From Wylensekiella montiformis (GTDB lineage: Bacteria; Bacillota; Negativicutes; Selenomonadales; Selenomonadaceae): a DNA stretch of 64,000 bases. The position numbers were made by a program, and so were the translations under genes. The stretch covers positions 1 to 64,000 of the forward strand of contig NZ_VUNL01000009.1 of the NCBI RefSeq assembly GCF_009697385.1, read 5' to 3'. Under the pieces are notes generated by a model, which was not told the origin of the DNA, did not search any database, and was given only the letters and a program-made list of their open reading frames with translations. Below, piece after piece: positions 41,134-52,293 of this stretch; within the stretch, counting starts at the first letter, position 1, and each line of letters opens with the position of its first letter.

Positions 41134-41922
41134 ATGAGCGAAATCTATGTAATCACTTCCGGAAAAGGCGGCGTCGGCAAGACGACAACCACGGCGAATC
41201 TCGGTGTAGGACTGGCTATGCGCGGCAAGAAGGTCGTATTGGTGGACACGGATACAGGGCTGCGCAACCTGGATCTGCTTCTCGGGCTGGAGAACCGCAT
41301 CATGTATGATCTGATTGATGTCACAGAAAAACGCGTTCCCTATAAAAAAGCTCTGGTCCGGCATAAAAAATACGATAATCTGTTCCTGCTTCCTACTTCA
41401 CAGGTTAAGGACAAGATGGCCGTGAATCCGGATCAGCTGATTCAGCTTTGCGATGAGCTTCGCAAGGAGTTTGACTATATCCTGATTGACTGCCCTGCGG
41501 GAATTGAGCAGGGATTTAAAACAGCCATCGCCGCAGCAGATATTGCACTGGTGGTTACTATGCCGGAAATTTCCGCCGTGCGTGATGCGGATAAGATCAT
41601 TGGCGAACTCGGACGTGCGGATAAGGAAAATATTAAGCTCATTGTCAATCGTATCCGTCCGCAGATGGTGGAAAACGGGGATATGCTGGACATGAATGAC
41701 ATCAATGATATTCTGTCTATCGACTGCATCGGACAGGTTCCCGATGACATCAAAGTTGTTACGAGCACGAACAAGGGAGAACCGTGCATTACGATGGAAG
41801 ATTCGCAGGCCGGACAGGCTTATCGCAATATTGTCGGCCGTATGTGCGGAGAGAATATTCCCTTCATGACTTTTGCGAAAGAAGGATTCTGGTCCAGACT
41901 TAAGCATGTGTTCGGTAAATAA
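41134..41922 (+). CDS. minD: septum site-determining ATPase MinD
   Basis: A 262-residue deviant Walker ATPase: VITSGKGGVGKTTTTANLG, switch II DCPAGIEQGF, and the C-terminal amphipathic membrane-targeting helix (FWSRLKHVFGK). It forms the oscillating system with MinC and MinE, both present beside it. GGAGCAGAC lies before the ATG. Confidence 0.96.
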   Translation: MSEIYVITSGKGGVGKTTTTANLGVGLAMRGKKVVLVDTDTGLRNLDLLLGLENRIMYDLIDVTEKRVPYKKALVRHKKYDNLFLLPTSQVKDKMAVNPDQLIQLCDELRKEFDYILIDCPAGIEQGFKTAIAAADIALVVTMPEISAVRDADKIIGELGRADKENIKLIVNRIRPQMVENGDMLDMNDINDILSIDCIGQVPDDIKVVTSTNKGEPCITMEDSQAGQAYRNIVGRMCGENIPFMTFAKEGFWSRLKHVFGK

Positions 41923-41933
41923 GGAGGAGTTTC

Positions 41934-42206
41934 ATGTTAGACGCATTGATGAAGATTTTCGGCAAAAAAGAGCAGTCCGGAAAAATCGCGCGTGACCGCC
42001 TGAAGGTGGTGCTCATCCATGACCGTGCCAACATATCCCCGGAAGTCATGGAGAATCTGAAGAATGATATCATCAAGGTGATTTCCAATTATATGGAGAT
42101 CAATCAGCAGGAGATGGACATTTCTTTGGCCGATGATGATGATTCGGTGGCTTTGGTGGCCAATATTCCCGTGAGCCGCATGAAGCATGATAAGGGAAGC
42201 CATTGA
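41934..42206 (+). CDS. minE: topological specificity factor MinE
   Basis: A 90-residue MinE: amphipathic start MLDALMKIFGKK, then the MinD-binding helix (IARDRLKVVLIHDRANISPEVM) and the dimerisation part. MinE stimulates MinD ATPase and drives pole-to-pole oscillation. AAGGAGGAG lies before the ATG. Confidence 0.94.
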   Translation: MLDALMKIFGKKEQSGKIARDRLKVVLIHDRANISPEVMENLKNDIIKVISNYMEINQQEMDISLADDDDSVALVANIPVSRMKHDKGSH

Positions 42207-42222
42207 GAGAAGTTAGTGTATT

Positions 42223-43326
42223 ATGACGAAACGATTACTACGGCGTACGGACTTTGTTCTGTTGGCAGCGACAGCGGGGATCCTGATCATGAGCCTGATC
42301 GTTATCGGCAGTGCGACGCATATCAATACGCCGAGTGACGACCGCTACTGGTTCGTAGCCCGTCAGGGCATCTTTGCCCTTATGAATATTGGCATCGCTG
42401 CCTTTTTGATGAATTTTGATTATAAGATGCTGCAGGGATATGGCAATAAGCTGTATCTTTTCAATCTGGTCATGCTGGTTGCAGTCATGCTGGTCGGCCA
42501 GTCTGCTCTGGGCGCACAGCGGTGGATTTCTCTGGGGCCGATCAGTATTCAGCCGTCCGAATTTTCTAAGCTCATCATGATCATTTCTTTGGCGACTATG
42601 CTGGAAAAGCGGGTCGGCGAACTCAATACGCTGCATGATCTCCTGCCGGTGGCCGCCTACGTGGGCGTGCCGTTTTTGTTGGTGCTGAAGCAGCCGGATC
42701 TCGGCACGTCGCTGGTATTCATGGCGATTTTCTTCGGGATGGTTTTTGTCTGCGGCATCAATCTCCGGCTGCTTGGCGGGATCTTTGGCGCAGGGATTGC
42801 GATGATGCCGATCTTATGGCATTTCCTCAAAGACTATCAGAAAATGCGCATCATGGTTTTTATGGATCCGAATGTCGATCCGCTGGGCTCAGGCTATCAC
42901 ATCATTCAATCGAAGATAGCCATCGGTTCGGGCATGTTGTTCGGAAAAGGGCTGTTTCAGGGGACGCAGAGTCAACTGAATTTCCTGCCGGAGAATCATA
43001 CGGACTTTATTTTTGCCGTGGTGGGGGAAGAACTTGGCTTTGTCGGCGCAGCAATTCTTCTGCTGCTGTACCTGATCGTGCTGTGGCGGGGAATCTGCAT
43101 TGCGCGGGATGCCAGTGATATGTTCGGACGGCTTCTGGCGGTCGGAATCACTTCTATGCTGGCTTTTCACGTGCTGGTCAACGTGGGAATGACACTGGGC
43201 ATTATGCCGGTGACAGGGATTCCGCTCCCTTTTATGAGCTATGGAGTCAGCTCGCTGACGACGAACATATTGTCCGTGGCTATTCTGCTCAATATTCAGC
43301 TCAGAAAGCAGAAACTGCTTTTTTAG
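42223..43326 (+). CDS. rodA: SEDS peptidoglycan polymerase RodA
   Basis: A 367-residue membrane protein with about ten segments. SEDS landmarks are GAQRWISLGPISIQPSEFSKL, the catalytic Asp in KQPDLGTSLVF, and FIFAVVGEELGF and PLPFMSYGVSSL. It polymerises glycan strands in the elongasome with the PBP2 encoded 2 kb upstream. It ends the minCDE-rodA run. Confidence 0.94.
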   Translation: MTKRLLRRTDFVLLAATAGILIMSLIVIGSATHINTPSDDRYWFVARQGIFALMNIGIAAFLMNFDYKMLQGYGNKLYLFNLVMLVAVMLVGQSALGAQRWISLGPISIQPSEFSKLIMIISLATMLEKRVGELNTLHDLLPVAAYVGVPFLLVLKQPDLGTSLVFMAIFFGMVFVCGINLRLLGGIFGAGIAMMPILWHFLKDYQKMRIMVFMDPNVDPLGSGYHIIQSKIAIGSGMLFGKGLFQGTQSQLNFLPENHTDFIFAVVGEELGFVGAAILLLLYLIVLWRGICIARDASDMFGRLLAVGITSMLAFHVLVNVGMTLGIMPVTGIPLPFMSYGVSSLTTNILSVAILLNIQLRKQKLLF

Positions 43327-43473
43327 TGCTTGCTTGCATGTCCGTGAGTCTCTGCCGGGGCTTGCGGGCATGCAATGTTTTTTCCTCGGAGAGCGTGGCG
43401 CATTTTGCAGGGCAAAGGGCTGTGCAGGAGTAAGACAGACGGAAAAAGGTCAATGGAAAGATGGAGGAATGAA

Positions 43474-46092
43474 ATGGTACGACTTGAACATGAGGTGCTG
43501 CAGTCGGTGCTGAAACCGTCGCGCTATACGGGCGGAGAATGGAATGCTGTTCGGAAAGACTGGTCGGAGGTGGATTGTACCTTTGCTCTGGCGCTGCCGG
43601 ATGTCTACGAAGTAGGCATGAGTAATCTGGGACTGGCCATTTTGTATGATATTCTGAATCGTCAGGAACGGATCGCGGCGGAACGGGTTTACGCACCGTG
43701 GACCGATATGGAACAGGAGATGCGCAGCCGCCGCATTCCGCTCTTTTCTTTGGAGACGCATACCGAGCTGTCCGCTTTTGACTTTTTTGGTTTTTCGCTG
43801 CAGTATGAGATGATTTATACCAACGTCCTGAACATGCTGGATCTGGCAGGCATTCCGCTCTGGTCTGCCGACCGCGGCGAAGAGGATCCCTTTGTCGTCG
43901 GCGGCGGGCCGTGTGTCTACAACGTCGAGCCGGTTGCGGATTTTTTTGACTTCTTTATTGTCGGTGAGGGAGAAGAGGTCATTGTGGAGGTCGCCGAGGC
44001 TTTGATCGCCTGGAAGCGTGAGGGGCGTCCAGGCGGCCGCCGCGGATTCCTCCGTCGACTTCTGACAATGGATGGGATTTATGTCCCGTCCTTTTACGCG
44101 CCGAAATACGCGGAGAACGGACAATATGAACGGCTGGCGGCATTGGATGACCAAGCCGCGCCGGTCATTTACAAACGCGTTTGCCGGGATATGGATGAAA
44201 TTCCTTCGGTAGAAAAGCCGGTGGTGCCGTATATGGATATCATCCATAATCGCATCATGCTGGAACTCTTCCGAGGCTGTTCGCGCGGATGCCGGTTTTG
44301 TCAGGCTGGGATCTGTTATCGGCCGGTCCGCGAAAGGACGGAGAAAAACCTGCGCAAGATGGCGCGCGGGCTGGTGGACTGCTCCGGCTATGATGAGATG
44401 AGTCTGACGTCCCTGTCTTCGGCAGATTATTCCTGTCTGAGCGGTCTGGTGGAAGATCTCATGCAGGATTTTCATGAGGAGAAAGTGAGCTTTTCCCTGC
44501 CGTCTCTGCGCATTGACAGCTTTTCGATCGATCTGGCCCATAAAATGCAGCAAGTCCGCAAATCCGGGCTGACTTTTGCGCCTGAGGCGGGAACACAGCG
44601 CCTGCGCGATGTCATCAATAAGGGCGTAACCGAAGAGGATTTGATGAATGCCTGCGGTTCGGCTTTCCGTCAGGGGTGGAAGCAGGTCAAGCTCTATTTT
44701 ATGATGGGGCTGCCGACGGAAACAGATGAGGATGTGATCGGCATTGCCCGTCTGGCCAAGAAGGTCGTCGATCTCTATACGGAGATCAAGGGACGCCGCG
44801 GCGTGAAGGTTACGGTTTCCGTATCCTGTTTCGTTCCGAAGCCGTACACGCCGTTTCAGTGGTTTGGCCAGCTGCCGATTGAAGAATTTGAGCGCCGCCA
44901 GCGCCTTTTGAAGGAGCACATCACGGATCGGGCCATCACCTTCCATTATCACGACGCGCGGGTATCCGTTATCGAAGGGGTACTGGCCCGCGGCGATCGC
45001 CGATTGAGCGCGGTGCTTTATCAGGCGTGGAAAGACGGTGCAAAATTTGATGGCTGGTCGGATCTTTACCGGCATGAGACCTGGATGCAGGCGTTTGCAA
45101 CATGCGGTATCGATATGCGGCAGTACAACGAGCGGACCCGCAATTTTGCGGAGCCGCTGCCATGGGAAATCACGTCGCCGGGTGTCAATAAGGATTTCCT
45201 GCTGCGTGAATGGGAACGGGCGATGGCGGGCCAGCTTACGGAGGACTGCCGCCGCGGCGCATGCAGCGCCTGCGGGATCTGCCCCAATCTTGGGGTTCAT
45301 GTCATCGATCATGCCGGGGAAGAATCCTGCGGGGCAGAGCCGCCGGCGCAGCAGCCGGGCCTGCCGGTTTCGCACGGGCCGGCGGAACCGGGCCGTCCGC
45401 GTGTACTCTATGCGTACCGCGCCGAGATCACGAAAGGCGAGGAACTGCGCTATGTTTCTCATTTGGATTATGCGAATCTTTTCCTGCGGGCTTTTGACCG
45501 CGCCAAGCTGCCGATGGCTTATTCGGAAGGATTTAATCCGCATATGAAAGTGGCGTTTGCTTCGGCGCTCTCTCTGGGAGTCGCCAGTGAGGCAGAGTAC
45601 ATGGATTTTGAGCTGACCCGGCCGGTTTGTCAGCCTGAGGTTTTTGACCGGCTGAACGAACAGCTTCCGCCGGGGGTTATGCTGAAAAAGCTGCGGGAGA
45701 TACACGGGAAGCACAAGGCGCTGATGGCGGAAACCGACGAGGCGAAATACACGGCTGTTCTTTCCTATGAGGGGGATGAAGAGGCGGCCGCCCGGGCTGT
45801 ACAGGCCTATAATGAAGCAGATACCGTTATCTGGCATCGTGTGACGCCGAAGAAAAAGCGGGAAATCGAAATGAAGCAGTATATGAAGGCGCCGGTCATC
45901 TGTCAGAGACATGCGGATGGTTTGCACCTGATGATGGATATTGCGATCACGCCGTCCGGGAGTGTCAAGCCGGTTGAGATTCTGCATGCCCTGCATGAGC
46001 AGTTCGGTCTGGCTGTCAATCCGGTGGAAGCACGCATTACAAGAACCGGGCTGTTCGGCCGCGGACGGAGCCTGATTGATTTGGTATCGTGA
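43474..46092 (+). CDS. radical SAM protein fused to a DUF2344 domain (TIGR03960/TIGR03936 type)
   Basis: An 872-residue protein. The N-terminal B12-binding-like region (VYEVGMSNLGLAILYDILN, VVGGGPCVYN) precedes a radical SAM domain with LFRGCSRGCRFCQAG (CxxxCxxC) near residue 265. A cysteine group CRRGACSACGICPNLG follows near 590. The C-terminal 230 residues are DUF2344 (ELRYVSHLDYANLFLRAFDRAKLPMAYSEGFNPHMK). The two parts are separate genes in some bacteria and fused here. Its place between rodA and the RNase G gene is conserved in Firmicutes; the reaction is not known, with links to ribosome or RNA maturation guessed from that position. ATG 43474 follows GGAGGAA. Confidence 0.9.
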   Translation: MVRLEHEVLQSVLKPSRYTGGEWNAVRKDWSEVDCTFALALPDVYEVGMSNLGLAILYDILNRQERIAAERVYAPWTDMEQEMRSRRIPLFSLETHTELSAFDFFGFSLQYEMIYTNVLNMLDLAGIPLWSADRGEEDPFVVGGGPCVYNVEPVADFFDFFIVGEGEEVIVEVAEALIAWKREGRPGGRRGFLRRLLTMDGIYVPSFYAPKYAENGQYERLAALDDQAAPVIYKRVCRDMDEIPSVEKPVVPYMDIIHNRIMLELFRGCSRGCRFCQAGICYRPVRERTEKNLRKMARGLVDCSGYDEMSLTSLSSADYSCLSGLVEDLMQDFHEEKVSFSLPSLRIDSFSIDLAHKMQQVRKSGLTFAPEAGTQRLRDVINKGVTEEDLMNACGSAFRQGWKQVKLYFMMGLPTETDEDVIGIARLAKKVVDLYTEIKGRRGVKVTVSVSCFVPKPYTPFQWFGQLPIEEFERRQRLLKEHITDRAITFHYHDARVSVIEGVLARGDRRLSAVLYQAWKDGAKFDGWSDLYRHETWMQAFATCGIDMRQYNERTRNFAEPLPWEITSPGVNKDFLLREWERAMAGQLTEDCRRGACSACGICPNLGVHVIDHAGEESCGAEPPAQQPGLPVSHGPAEPGRPRVLYAYRAEITKGEELRYVSHLDYANLFLRAFDRAKLPMAYSEGFNPHMKVAFASALSLGVASEAEYMDFELTRPVCQPEVFDRLNEQLPPGVMLKKLREIHGKHKALMAETDEAKYTAVLSYEGDEEAAARAVQAYNEADTVIWHRVTPKKKREIEMKQYMKAPVICQRHADGLHLMMDIAITPSGSVKPVEILHALHEQFGLAVNPVEARITRTGLFGRGRSLIDLVS

Positions 46093-46144
46093 TGGCTGGC
46101 GATGATGATCTCAGGGACAGAAAAACGGGAAGGGGGAACAGACG

Positions 46145-47587
46145 GTGAAGTCGATCCTTGTGACGGCTGCTCCGGAAGAGACGAGGGCAGCACTGGTGGA
46201 GGACGGGGTGCTGGAAGCGGTGGAAATGGAACGCTCTGCCCATTCTCACCTTGTCGGCAACATCTATAAAGGAAAAGTCCAGAATGTCCTGCCCGGCATG
46301 CAGGCGGCTTTTGTCGATATCGGCACCGGGAAAAACGCCTTTATGTACATTGGCGATGGAAAATCACATGATATGATCGGGACTATGGCGCCGATGCAGT
46401 CGATTCATATCGGTCAAAATCTGCCGGTACAAATCATTAAGGATGAAATTGGTACGAAGGGGCCGAGGGCAACGACGCATATATCCCTTCCGGGCCGCAA
46501 TGTGGTTCTCATGCCGACTGCTGCTTATATTGCCATGTCGCGTCGCATCGAGGATGAAGCGGAACGAAGCCGCCTGCATGAGATTGCCGGACGAATCTGT
46601 CCGGAGGGCATGGGCCTGATTATACGGACTGCAGCGATCGGACAGAGCGAAGCGGTTTTGCGTGAGGATGTGGAATATCTGATCCGCTTGTGGCATTCGA
46701 TTTTGGCGCATTTCCAAATGAAAGGTAAAAAGGCGGCGCTTCTGTACCGCGACGCAGATTTGATCATCCGCGTGGTGCGTGATTCCCTGACCAGCGAGAT
46801 CGATGAAATGGTCATCGACGACCGGAAAGTCTGGCAGCGGGTCCGGGATCTGGTCCACTTCCTGTCTCCTGATTTGACGGACCGTATCCGCCTTTATGAA
46901 GGCCGTGTGCCGCTCTTCCGTGAATATGGCATTGAAGAAGAATTGGAAAAGCTGGGGGCGCGCAAGGTAGAACTTCCGTCCGGCGGTTTTTTGGTTCTGG
47001 ATAAGACGGAGGCGCTGACGGTGATTGATGTCAATACAGGGAAATATGTGGGAAGCACCAATTTGGGAGAGACGGTATACCGGGCCAATCTGGAAGCCGC
47101 GGAGGAGATTCTGCGTCAGATTCGTCTGCGGGACATCGGCGGGATTATTCTTGTGGATTTCATCGATATGGAAAAAGAGGAGCAGAAAGAACATCTGCTG
47201 TCCGTTATGCGGGAGAAGGCCCGCAATGACCGCACGAAGACGAACATTGTCGATATCACGAGTCTGGGTTTGGTGGAGATTACCCGCAGAAAATCCCGGC
47301 AGAACCTCGACAGCATCCTTTACAGCGACTGCCCGATCTGCCATGGCCGGGGCCGCATCGAATCCCCTGAAACCGTCAGCATACGGATTGCCGGGGACAT
47401 CCGACGCATGGAACGCACCTCGCATGCCCGTGAAGGCTATGAGATCGAAGTTCACGAAACCGTGGCGGAGGAACTGCGCCAGAATCAGCTGCTGATGGAT
47501 CTGGCGGCAGAGTTTGGCATGGATATCCGGGTGACGGCAAAGCCCGGGATGCACCCGGAAAATTATTCGATTCTGCAGCAGAGCTGA
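46145..47587 (+). CDS. rng: ribonuclease G/E family endoribonuclease
   Basis: The 480-residue protein has an S1 domain (HLVGNIYKGKVQNVLPGMQAAFVDIGTGKNAFMYIGD), an RNase H-like part and a DNase I-like catalytic part. The metal-binding Asp residues lie in LTVIDVNTGKYVG and GIILVDFIDM, and the zinc-link CPICHGRGR is near residue 395. It processes rRNA and mRNA. It lacks the long E-type degradosome tail, so RNase G type. The start is GTG 46145 after AAGGGGGAAC. It is the last gene before a terminator. Confidence 0.94.
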   Translation: MKSILVTAAPEETRAALVEDGVLEAVEMERSAHSHLVGNIYKGKVQNVLPGMQAAFVDIGTGKNAFMYIGDGKSHDMIGTMAPMQSIHIGQNLPVQIIKDEIGTKGPRATTHISLPGRNVVLMPTAAYIAMSRRIEDEAERSRLHEIAGRICPEGMGLIIRTAAIGQSEAVLREDVEYLIRLWHSILAHFQMKGKKAALLYRDADLIIRVVRDSLTSEIDEMVIDDRKVWQRVRDLVHFLSPDLTDRIRLYEGRVPLFREYGIEEELEKLGARKVELPSGGFLVLDKTEALTVIDVNTGKYVGSTNLGETVYRANLEAAEEILRQIRLRDIGGIILVDFIDMEKEEQKEHLLSVMREKARNDRTKTNIVDITSLGLVEITRRKSRQNLDSILYSDCPICHGRGRIESPETVSIRIAGDIRRMERTSHAREGYEIEVHETVAEELRQNQLLMDLAAEFGMDIRVTAKPGMHPENYSILQQS

Positions 47588-47594
47588 TTCGGGG

Positions 47595-47622
47595 AAAAAG
47601 CACGGAGACGTGCTTTTTTTTA
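47595..47622 (+). terminator. terminator of the shape/division/rng operon
   Basis: AAAAAGCACG (47595-47604), loop GAGA, CGTGCTTTTT with eight T (from 47609). It lies 8 bases after the rng stop. Confidence 0.9.
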
Positions 47623-47651
47623 TACCAGAGAACGGTGCGCCTTTTTTTCTG

Positions 47652-47680
47652 TAGACATGTCAGAAAATTTTAAGTATAAT
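47652..47680 (+). promoter_or_regulatory. promoter of the symporter gene
   Basis: -35 TAGACA (47652-47657), 17-base spacer, -10 TATAAT (47675-47680). Confidence 0.65.
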
Positions 47681-47751
47681 AAAGTTAGACGGGGATTAAG
47701 AACTTATTCTACTGTTTTTCTTTATTTTATTTTCAAGAAGGAGTGATTGCA

Positions 47752-48969
47752 ATGAACCTTTCCATCAAGATTTTTATTGCTCTGGTCCTTTCCGTCATTG
47801 TCGGACTCATAGCGGGGGAACCTGCTCTTCCGTTCATTAACTGGTGGATTGCCCCGATTGGTACGATGTTCATCAATCTGATCAAGATGATGATCGTTCC
47901 GGTGGTCTTTACCTCGCTGGTCGTCGGCATGACGAGTCTGGGAGATACCGGAAAGCTTGGACGAATCGGCATTAAGACGATTCTGCTGTATCTGTTTACC
48001 ACGGCGATTGCGATCATTATCGGCTTTGGCATAGCCGGGCTGGTTCATCCGGGGATCGGCCTTCAGATGGCGAGCGATGCGGCGGTCAAGGTGAAAGAAG
48101 CTCCCTCGATCATGCAGGTATTTGTTGCCATGATCCCCGCGAATCCGGTGGCGTCCATGGCGAAAGCGGAGATTCTTCCGGTTATCGTGTTCTCCCTGTT
48201 TGTCGGTGTAGGCATCCTGCAGGTCGGCGGTGAACGCGCGGAACGCCTGACGAAGTTCTTCGATGCCTGTGCAGAGGTCTGCTACAAGATCATCGGTATC
48301 GTCATGAGCTTTGCCCCGTACGGTGTATTTGCCCTGCTTCTTCCCGTCGTAGCAAAGAACGGACCGGCCGTCCTGCTGCCGCTGATCTCGGTGATTGCCT
48401 GCGTGGCGGTCGGCTGTCTGATTCATGCGGTTGTGGTCTACTCGTCATTGGCCAGGTTCTGGGGCGGTCACACGCCTGCGCAGTTCTTCAAGGGCATGAG
48501 CGAGGCGATGCTGATTGCCTTTACAACCTGTTCCAGTGCGGCAGCATTGCCGATCAATATGAAAAACTGTCAGGAAAAGCTGGGCGTGTCCCGGGAAGTA
48601 TCTTCCTTTGTTCTGCCGCTCGGCGCGACGATCAATATGGATGGAACGGCTCTTTACATGGGCGTATGCTCCTTGTTTATCGCCAATGTATTCGGTATTG
48701 ACCTGACGATGGGACAGATGATGATGATCATTCTGACCGGTACGCTGGCATCCATTGGTACGGCGGGCGTTCCGGGAGCAGGGTTAATCATGCTGGCCAT
48801 GGTTCTGCAGTCGGTTGGTCTGCCGATTGAAGGTCTGGCCCTTGTAGCAGGCATTGACCGTGTTCTCGATATGTTCCGTACCTGCCTGAATATCACAGGA
48901 GACGGTGCGGTGACCATTGTTATGGATCAGGAAGAAAAGCGGTATACAGCCGAACACAAGGCGGCCTGA
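47752..48969 (+). CDS. dicarboxylate/amino-acid:cation symporter (SDF/GltP family)
   Basis: A 405-residue membrane protein of the Glt/DctA family. Landmarks: IKMMIVPVVFTSLVVGM, the serine-rich HP1 loop TTCSSAAALP, LPLGATINMDGTALYMG (TM7 NMDGT motif), GTLASIGTAGVPGAG (HP2) and DRVLDMFRTCLNITGD (TM8 Asp/Arg). It imports glutamate, aspartate or C4-dicarboxylates with Na+ or H+. The Arg in TM8 favours acidic substrates. ATG 47752 follows AAGAAGGAG. It is a single gene with its own promoter and terminator. Confidence 0.92.
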   Translation: MNLSIKIFIALVLSVIVGLIAGEPALPFINWWIAPIGTMFINLIKMMIVPVVFTSLVVGMTSLGDTGKLGRIGIKTILLYLFTTAIAIIIGFGIAGLVHPGIGLQMASDAAVKVKEAPSIMQVFVAMIPANPVASMAKAEILPVIVFSLFVGVGILQVGGERAERLTKFFDACAEVCYKIIGIVMSFAPYGVFALLLPVVAKNGPAVLLPLISVIACVAVGCLIHAVVVYSSLARFWGGHTPAQFFKGMSEAMLIAFTTCSSAAALPINMKNCQEKLGVSREVSSFVLPLGATINMDGTALYMGVCSLFIANVFGIDLTMGQMMMIILTGTLASIGTAGVPGAGLIMLAMVLQSVGLPIEGLALVAGIDRVLDMFRTCLNITGDGAVTIVMDQEEKRYTAEHKAA

Positions 48970-48991
48970 TCTATGCAGTAGTCCCCTGACG

Positions 48992-49032
48992 AAACAATCC
49001 GGGAAATTTTGTTTTCCGGATTGTTTTCTGTT
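48992..49032 (+). terminator. terminator of the symporter gene
   Basis: An 11-bp stem AAACAATCCGG / CCGGATTGTTT (48992-49002 with 49016-49026) is followed by TCTGTTT. Its right arm overlaps the -35 of the rpsB promoter. Confidence 0.75.
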
Positions 49033-49049
49033 TAAAGGTATGTTATAAT
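49021..49049 (+). promoter_or_regulatory. promoter of rpsB-tsf
   Basis: -35 TTGTTT (49021-49026), 17-base spacer, consensus -10 TATAAT (49044-49049). Confidence 0.75.
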
Positions 49050-49157
49050 GATCAGCGGTGTAATAAAAAGCATGGGTTTCCGATATCTGCCCTGTGCCCT
49101 GTAAAGGGTGGTGCAGAGGATGAGGAGCCCAGAAGAAAAAACAGGAGGTGCACCAGC
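49050..49157 (+). promoter_or_regulatory. rpsB leader with folded region
   Basis: About 100 untranslated bases. GGGTTTCC (49075-49082) can pair with GGAGCCC (49126-49132), enclosing CTGCCCTGTGCC / GGTGGTGCAGAGG-type pairing (about 49088-49116). Such a long folded leader before rpsB is typical for autoregulation by S2, but I cannot match it to a named motif. Confidence 0.4.
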
Positions 49158-49877
49158 ATGGCAGTTATATCCATGAAGCAATTACTTGAAGCAGGTGTTC
49201 ATTTCGGACACCAGACTCGCCGTTGGAACCCGAAGATGGCAAAATACATCTTCACGGAGCGCAATGGCATTTATATCATTGACCTGCAGAAGACCGTGAA
49301 AAAAGTCGACGAGGCTTATGCGTTCCTTCGCAGCGTAGCGGAAGAAGGAAAGAATGTCCTCTTCGTCGGCACGAAGAAGCAGGCTCAGGAGGCCATTAAA
49401 GAAGAGGCTCTGCGCGCAGGCATGTTCTATGTCAACGAGCGCTGGCTCGGCGGTATGATGACGAACTTCCAGACCATCCAGAAGCGCGTTTCCCGTCTCA
49501 AGGAACTTGAGGCAATGGAAGCTGACGGCACGTTTGAAGTCCTTACCAAGAAAGAAGTTCAGGTTCTCCGTCATGAGATGGAAAAGCTGGAGAAGTATCT
49601 CGGCGGCATCAAGGAAATGAACAAGCTGCCGGGTGCGCTGTTCATTGTTGATCCGCGCAAGGAGCGCATTGCGGTAGCTGAGGCACGCAAGCTCAATATT
49701 CCTATCGTGGCAATCGTTGATACGAACTGCGATCCGGACGAGATCGACTATGTGATTCCGGGCAACGACGATGCGATCCGCGCAGTCAAGCTGCTGACGG
49801 GCCGCATGGCGGACGCTGTCCTTGAAGGCCGTCAGGGTCAGGACAGCGAGGCTGCTGATACGAAGGCAGCGGAGTAA
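49158..49877 (+). CDS. rpsB: 30S ribosomal protein S2
   Basis: A 239-residue S2 protein: [87 protein letters not shown]. The end ([16 protein letters not shown]) is an acidic low-complexity tail. ACAGGAGGTGCACCAGC precedes the ATG. It is followed by tsf across an attenuator hairpin. Confidence 0.98.
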   Translation: MAVISMKQLLEAGVHFGHQTRRWNPKMAKYIFTERNGIYIIDLQKTVKKVDEAYAFLRSVAEEGKNVLFVGTKKQAQEAIKEEALRAGMFYVNERWLGGMMTNFQTIQKRVSRLKELEAMEADGTFEVLTKKEVQVLRHEMEKLEKYLGGIKEMNKLPGALFIVDPRKERIAVAEARKLNIPIVAIVDTNCDPDEIDYVIPGNDDAIRAVKLLTGRMADAVLEGRQGQDSEAADTKAAE

Positions 49878-49905
49878 TCTGATTCGGACAAAACAGGAAA
49901 TCGTG

Positions 49906-49942
49906 ACGGGGTAAGGGAATGGTTATCCCTTGCCCCGTTGTT
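49906..49942 (+). terminator. attenuator hairpin between rpsB and tsf
   Basis: A 13-bp stem, 49906-49918 with 49926-49938, is followed by TGTTGC with few T. It is placed where partial termination between rpsB and tsf is known in other bacteria. Confidence 0.6.
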
Positions 49943-49966
49943 GCTATAAACAGGAGGAAGAAATCA

Positions 49967-50833
49967 ATGGCAATTACTGCTGCAATGGTAAAGGACCTGC
50001 GCGAAAAAACGGGCGCAGGAATGATGGACTGCAAAAAAGCACTGACTGCTGTCGACGGAGATGTAGCGAAGGCAATCGATTATCTGCGTGAAAAAGGCAT
50101 TGCCAAGGCGGAGAAAAAAGCTGGCCGCGTCGCCGCAGAGGGCGCTGTTACGGCTTATGTTAGCGAGGACGCGAAAGTCGGTGCGTTGGTTGAGATCAAC
50201 TGTGAAACAGACTTTGCAGCTGGCAATGACCAGTTCAGAACGCTGACGGCTAAGGTTGCTAAGCATATTGCCGATGTGAAGCCGGCAGACCTCGATGCGT
50301 TGAACAACAGCGAGATCGACGGCAAGAAGGTTTCGGATCTTATCACAGAAGCTACGGCTACCATCGGTGAAAAGATTTCCCTTCGTCGTTTTGTCTGCTA
50401 TCAGACGGAAGGCCGTTTGGCAAGCTATATCCACATGGGCGGCAAGATCGGCGTTCTCGTCAACCTGACCGGCGGAGATGCAGAGCTTGGCAAAGATGTC
50501 GCCATGCAGATCGCTGCTGCTGCACCGGCGGCCATCAACCGCGACGGCGTAGACGCTGCTGCACTGGAGCATGAAAAGGAAGTGCTTCGCAAGCAGGCAG
50601 AAGAGGAAGGAAAGCCGGCGAAAATCATCGAGCGCATGGTGGAAGGCCGCATCAATAAATTCTATAAAGAAGTCTGCCTGAATGAGCAGGTATTTGTCAA
50701 GGATCCGGACAAGACGATCCAGGATATCCTCGGCGATACGGTGGTTACGGAATTCACGCGCTTCCAGCTCGGCGAAGGTATCGAGAAAAAACAGGAAGAC
50801 TTTGCCGCTGAAGTGAAAGCGCAGATGCAGTAA
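49967..50833 (+). CDS. tsf: elongation factor Ts
   Basis: The 288-residue EF-Ts has [43 protein letters not shown], and the C-terminal coiled coil and domain ([15 protein letters not shown]). It is the exchange factor of EF-Tu. ATG 49967 follows AGGAGGAAG. Confidence 0.98.
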   Translation: MAITAAMVKDLREKTGAGMMDCKKALTAVDGDVAKAIDYLREKGIAKAEKKAGRVAAEGAVTAYVSEDAKVGALVEINCETDFAAGNDQFRTLTAKVAKHIADVKPADLDALNNSEIDGKKVSDLITEATATIGEKISLRRFVCYQTEGRLASYIHMGGKIGVLVNLTGGDAELGKDVAMQIAAAAPAAINRDGVDAAALEHEKEVLRKQAEEEGKPAKIIERMVEGRINKFYKEVCLNEQVFVKDPDKTIQDILGDTVVTEFTRFQLGEGIEKKQEDFAAEVKAQMQ

Positions 50834-50858
50834 AATTCTGGTCTGTCCAGACGGGCAT

Positions 50859-50893
50859 GAGAGAGTACAGATGGTTGTGCTCTCTCTTTTTTT
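50859..50893 (+). terminator. terminator of rpsB-tsf
   Basis: An 11-bp stem, 50859-50869 with 50876-50886, followed by seven T. It closes the rpsB-tsf unit. Confidence 0.88.
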
Positions 50894-50925
50894 ATAGGAA
50901 AAGCGGAAATACCTTGCGGGAAACA

Positions 50926-50954
50926 TTGTTTCGCATGCCGTTTTACGGTATAAT
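50926..50954 (+). promoter_or_regulatory. promoter of pyrH
   Basis: -35 TTGTTT (50926-50931), 17-base spacer, -10 TATAAT (50949-50954). The same -35 hexamer as before rpsB. Confidence 0.7.
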
Positions 50955-50973
50955 AAATGAGGTATAATTGTGA

Positions 50974-52292
<1,319 letters not shown>

Positions 52293-52293
52293 T

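Noticed and set aside
43450-45996. Long open frame opposite the radical SAM gene
   Set aside because: It is the antisense of a clear protein gene with full motifs; the reverse translation has no recognisable domain and no ribosome site. The same holds for other long antisense frames at 11925-13583, 28615-30228 and 31051-32667.
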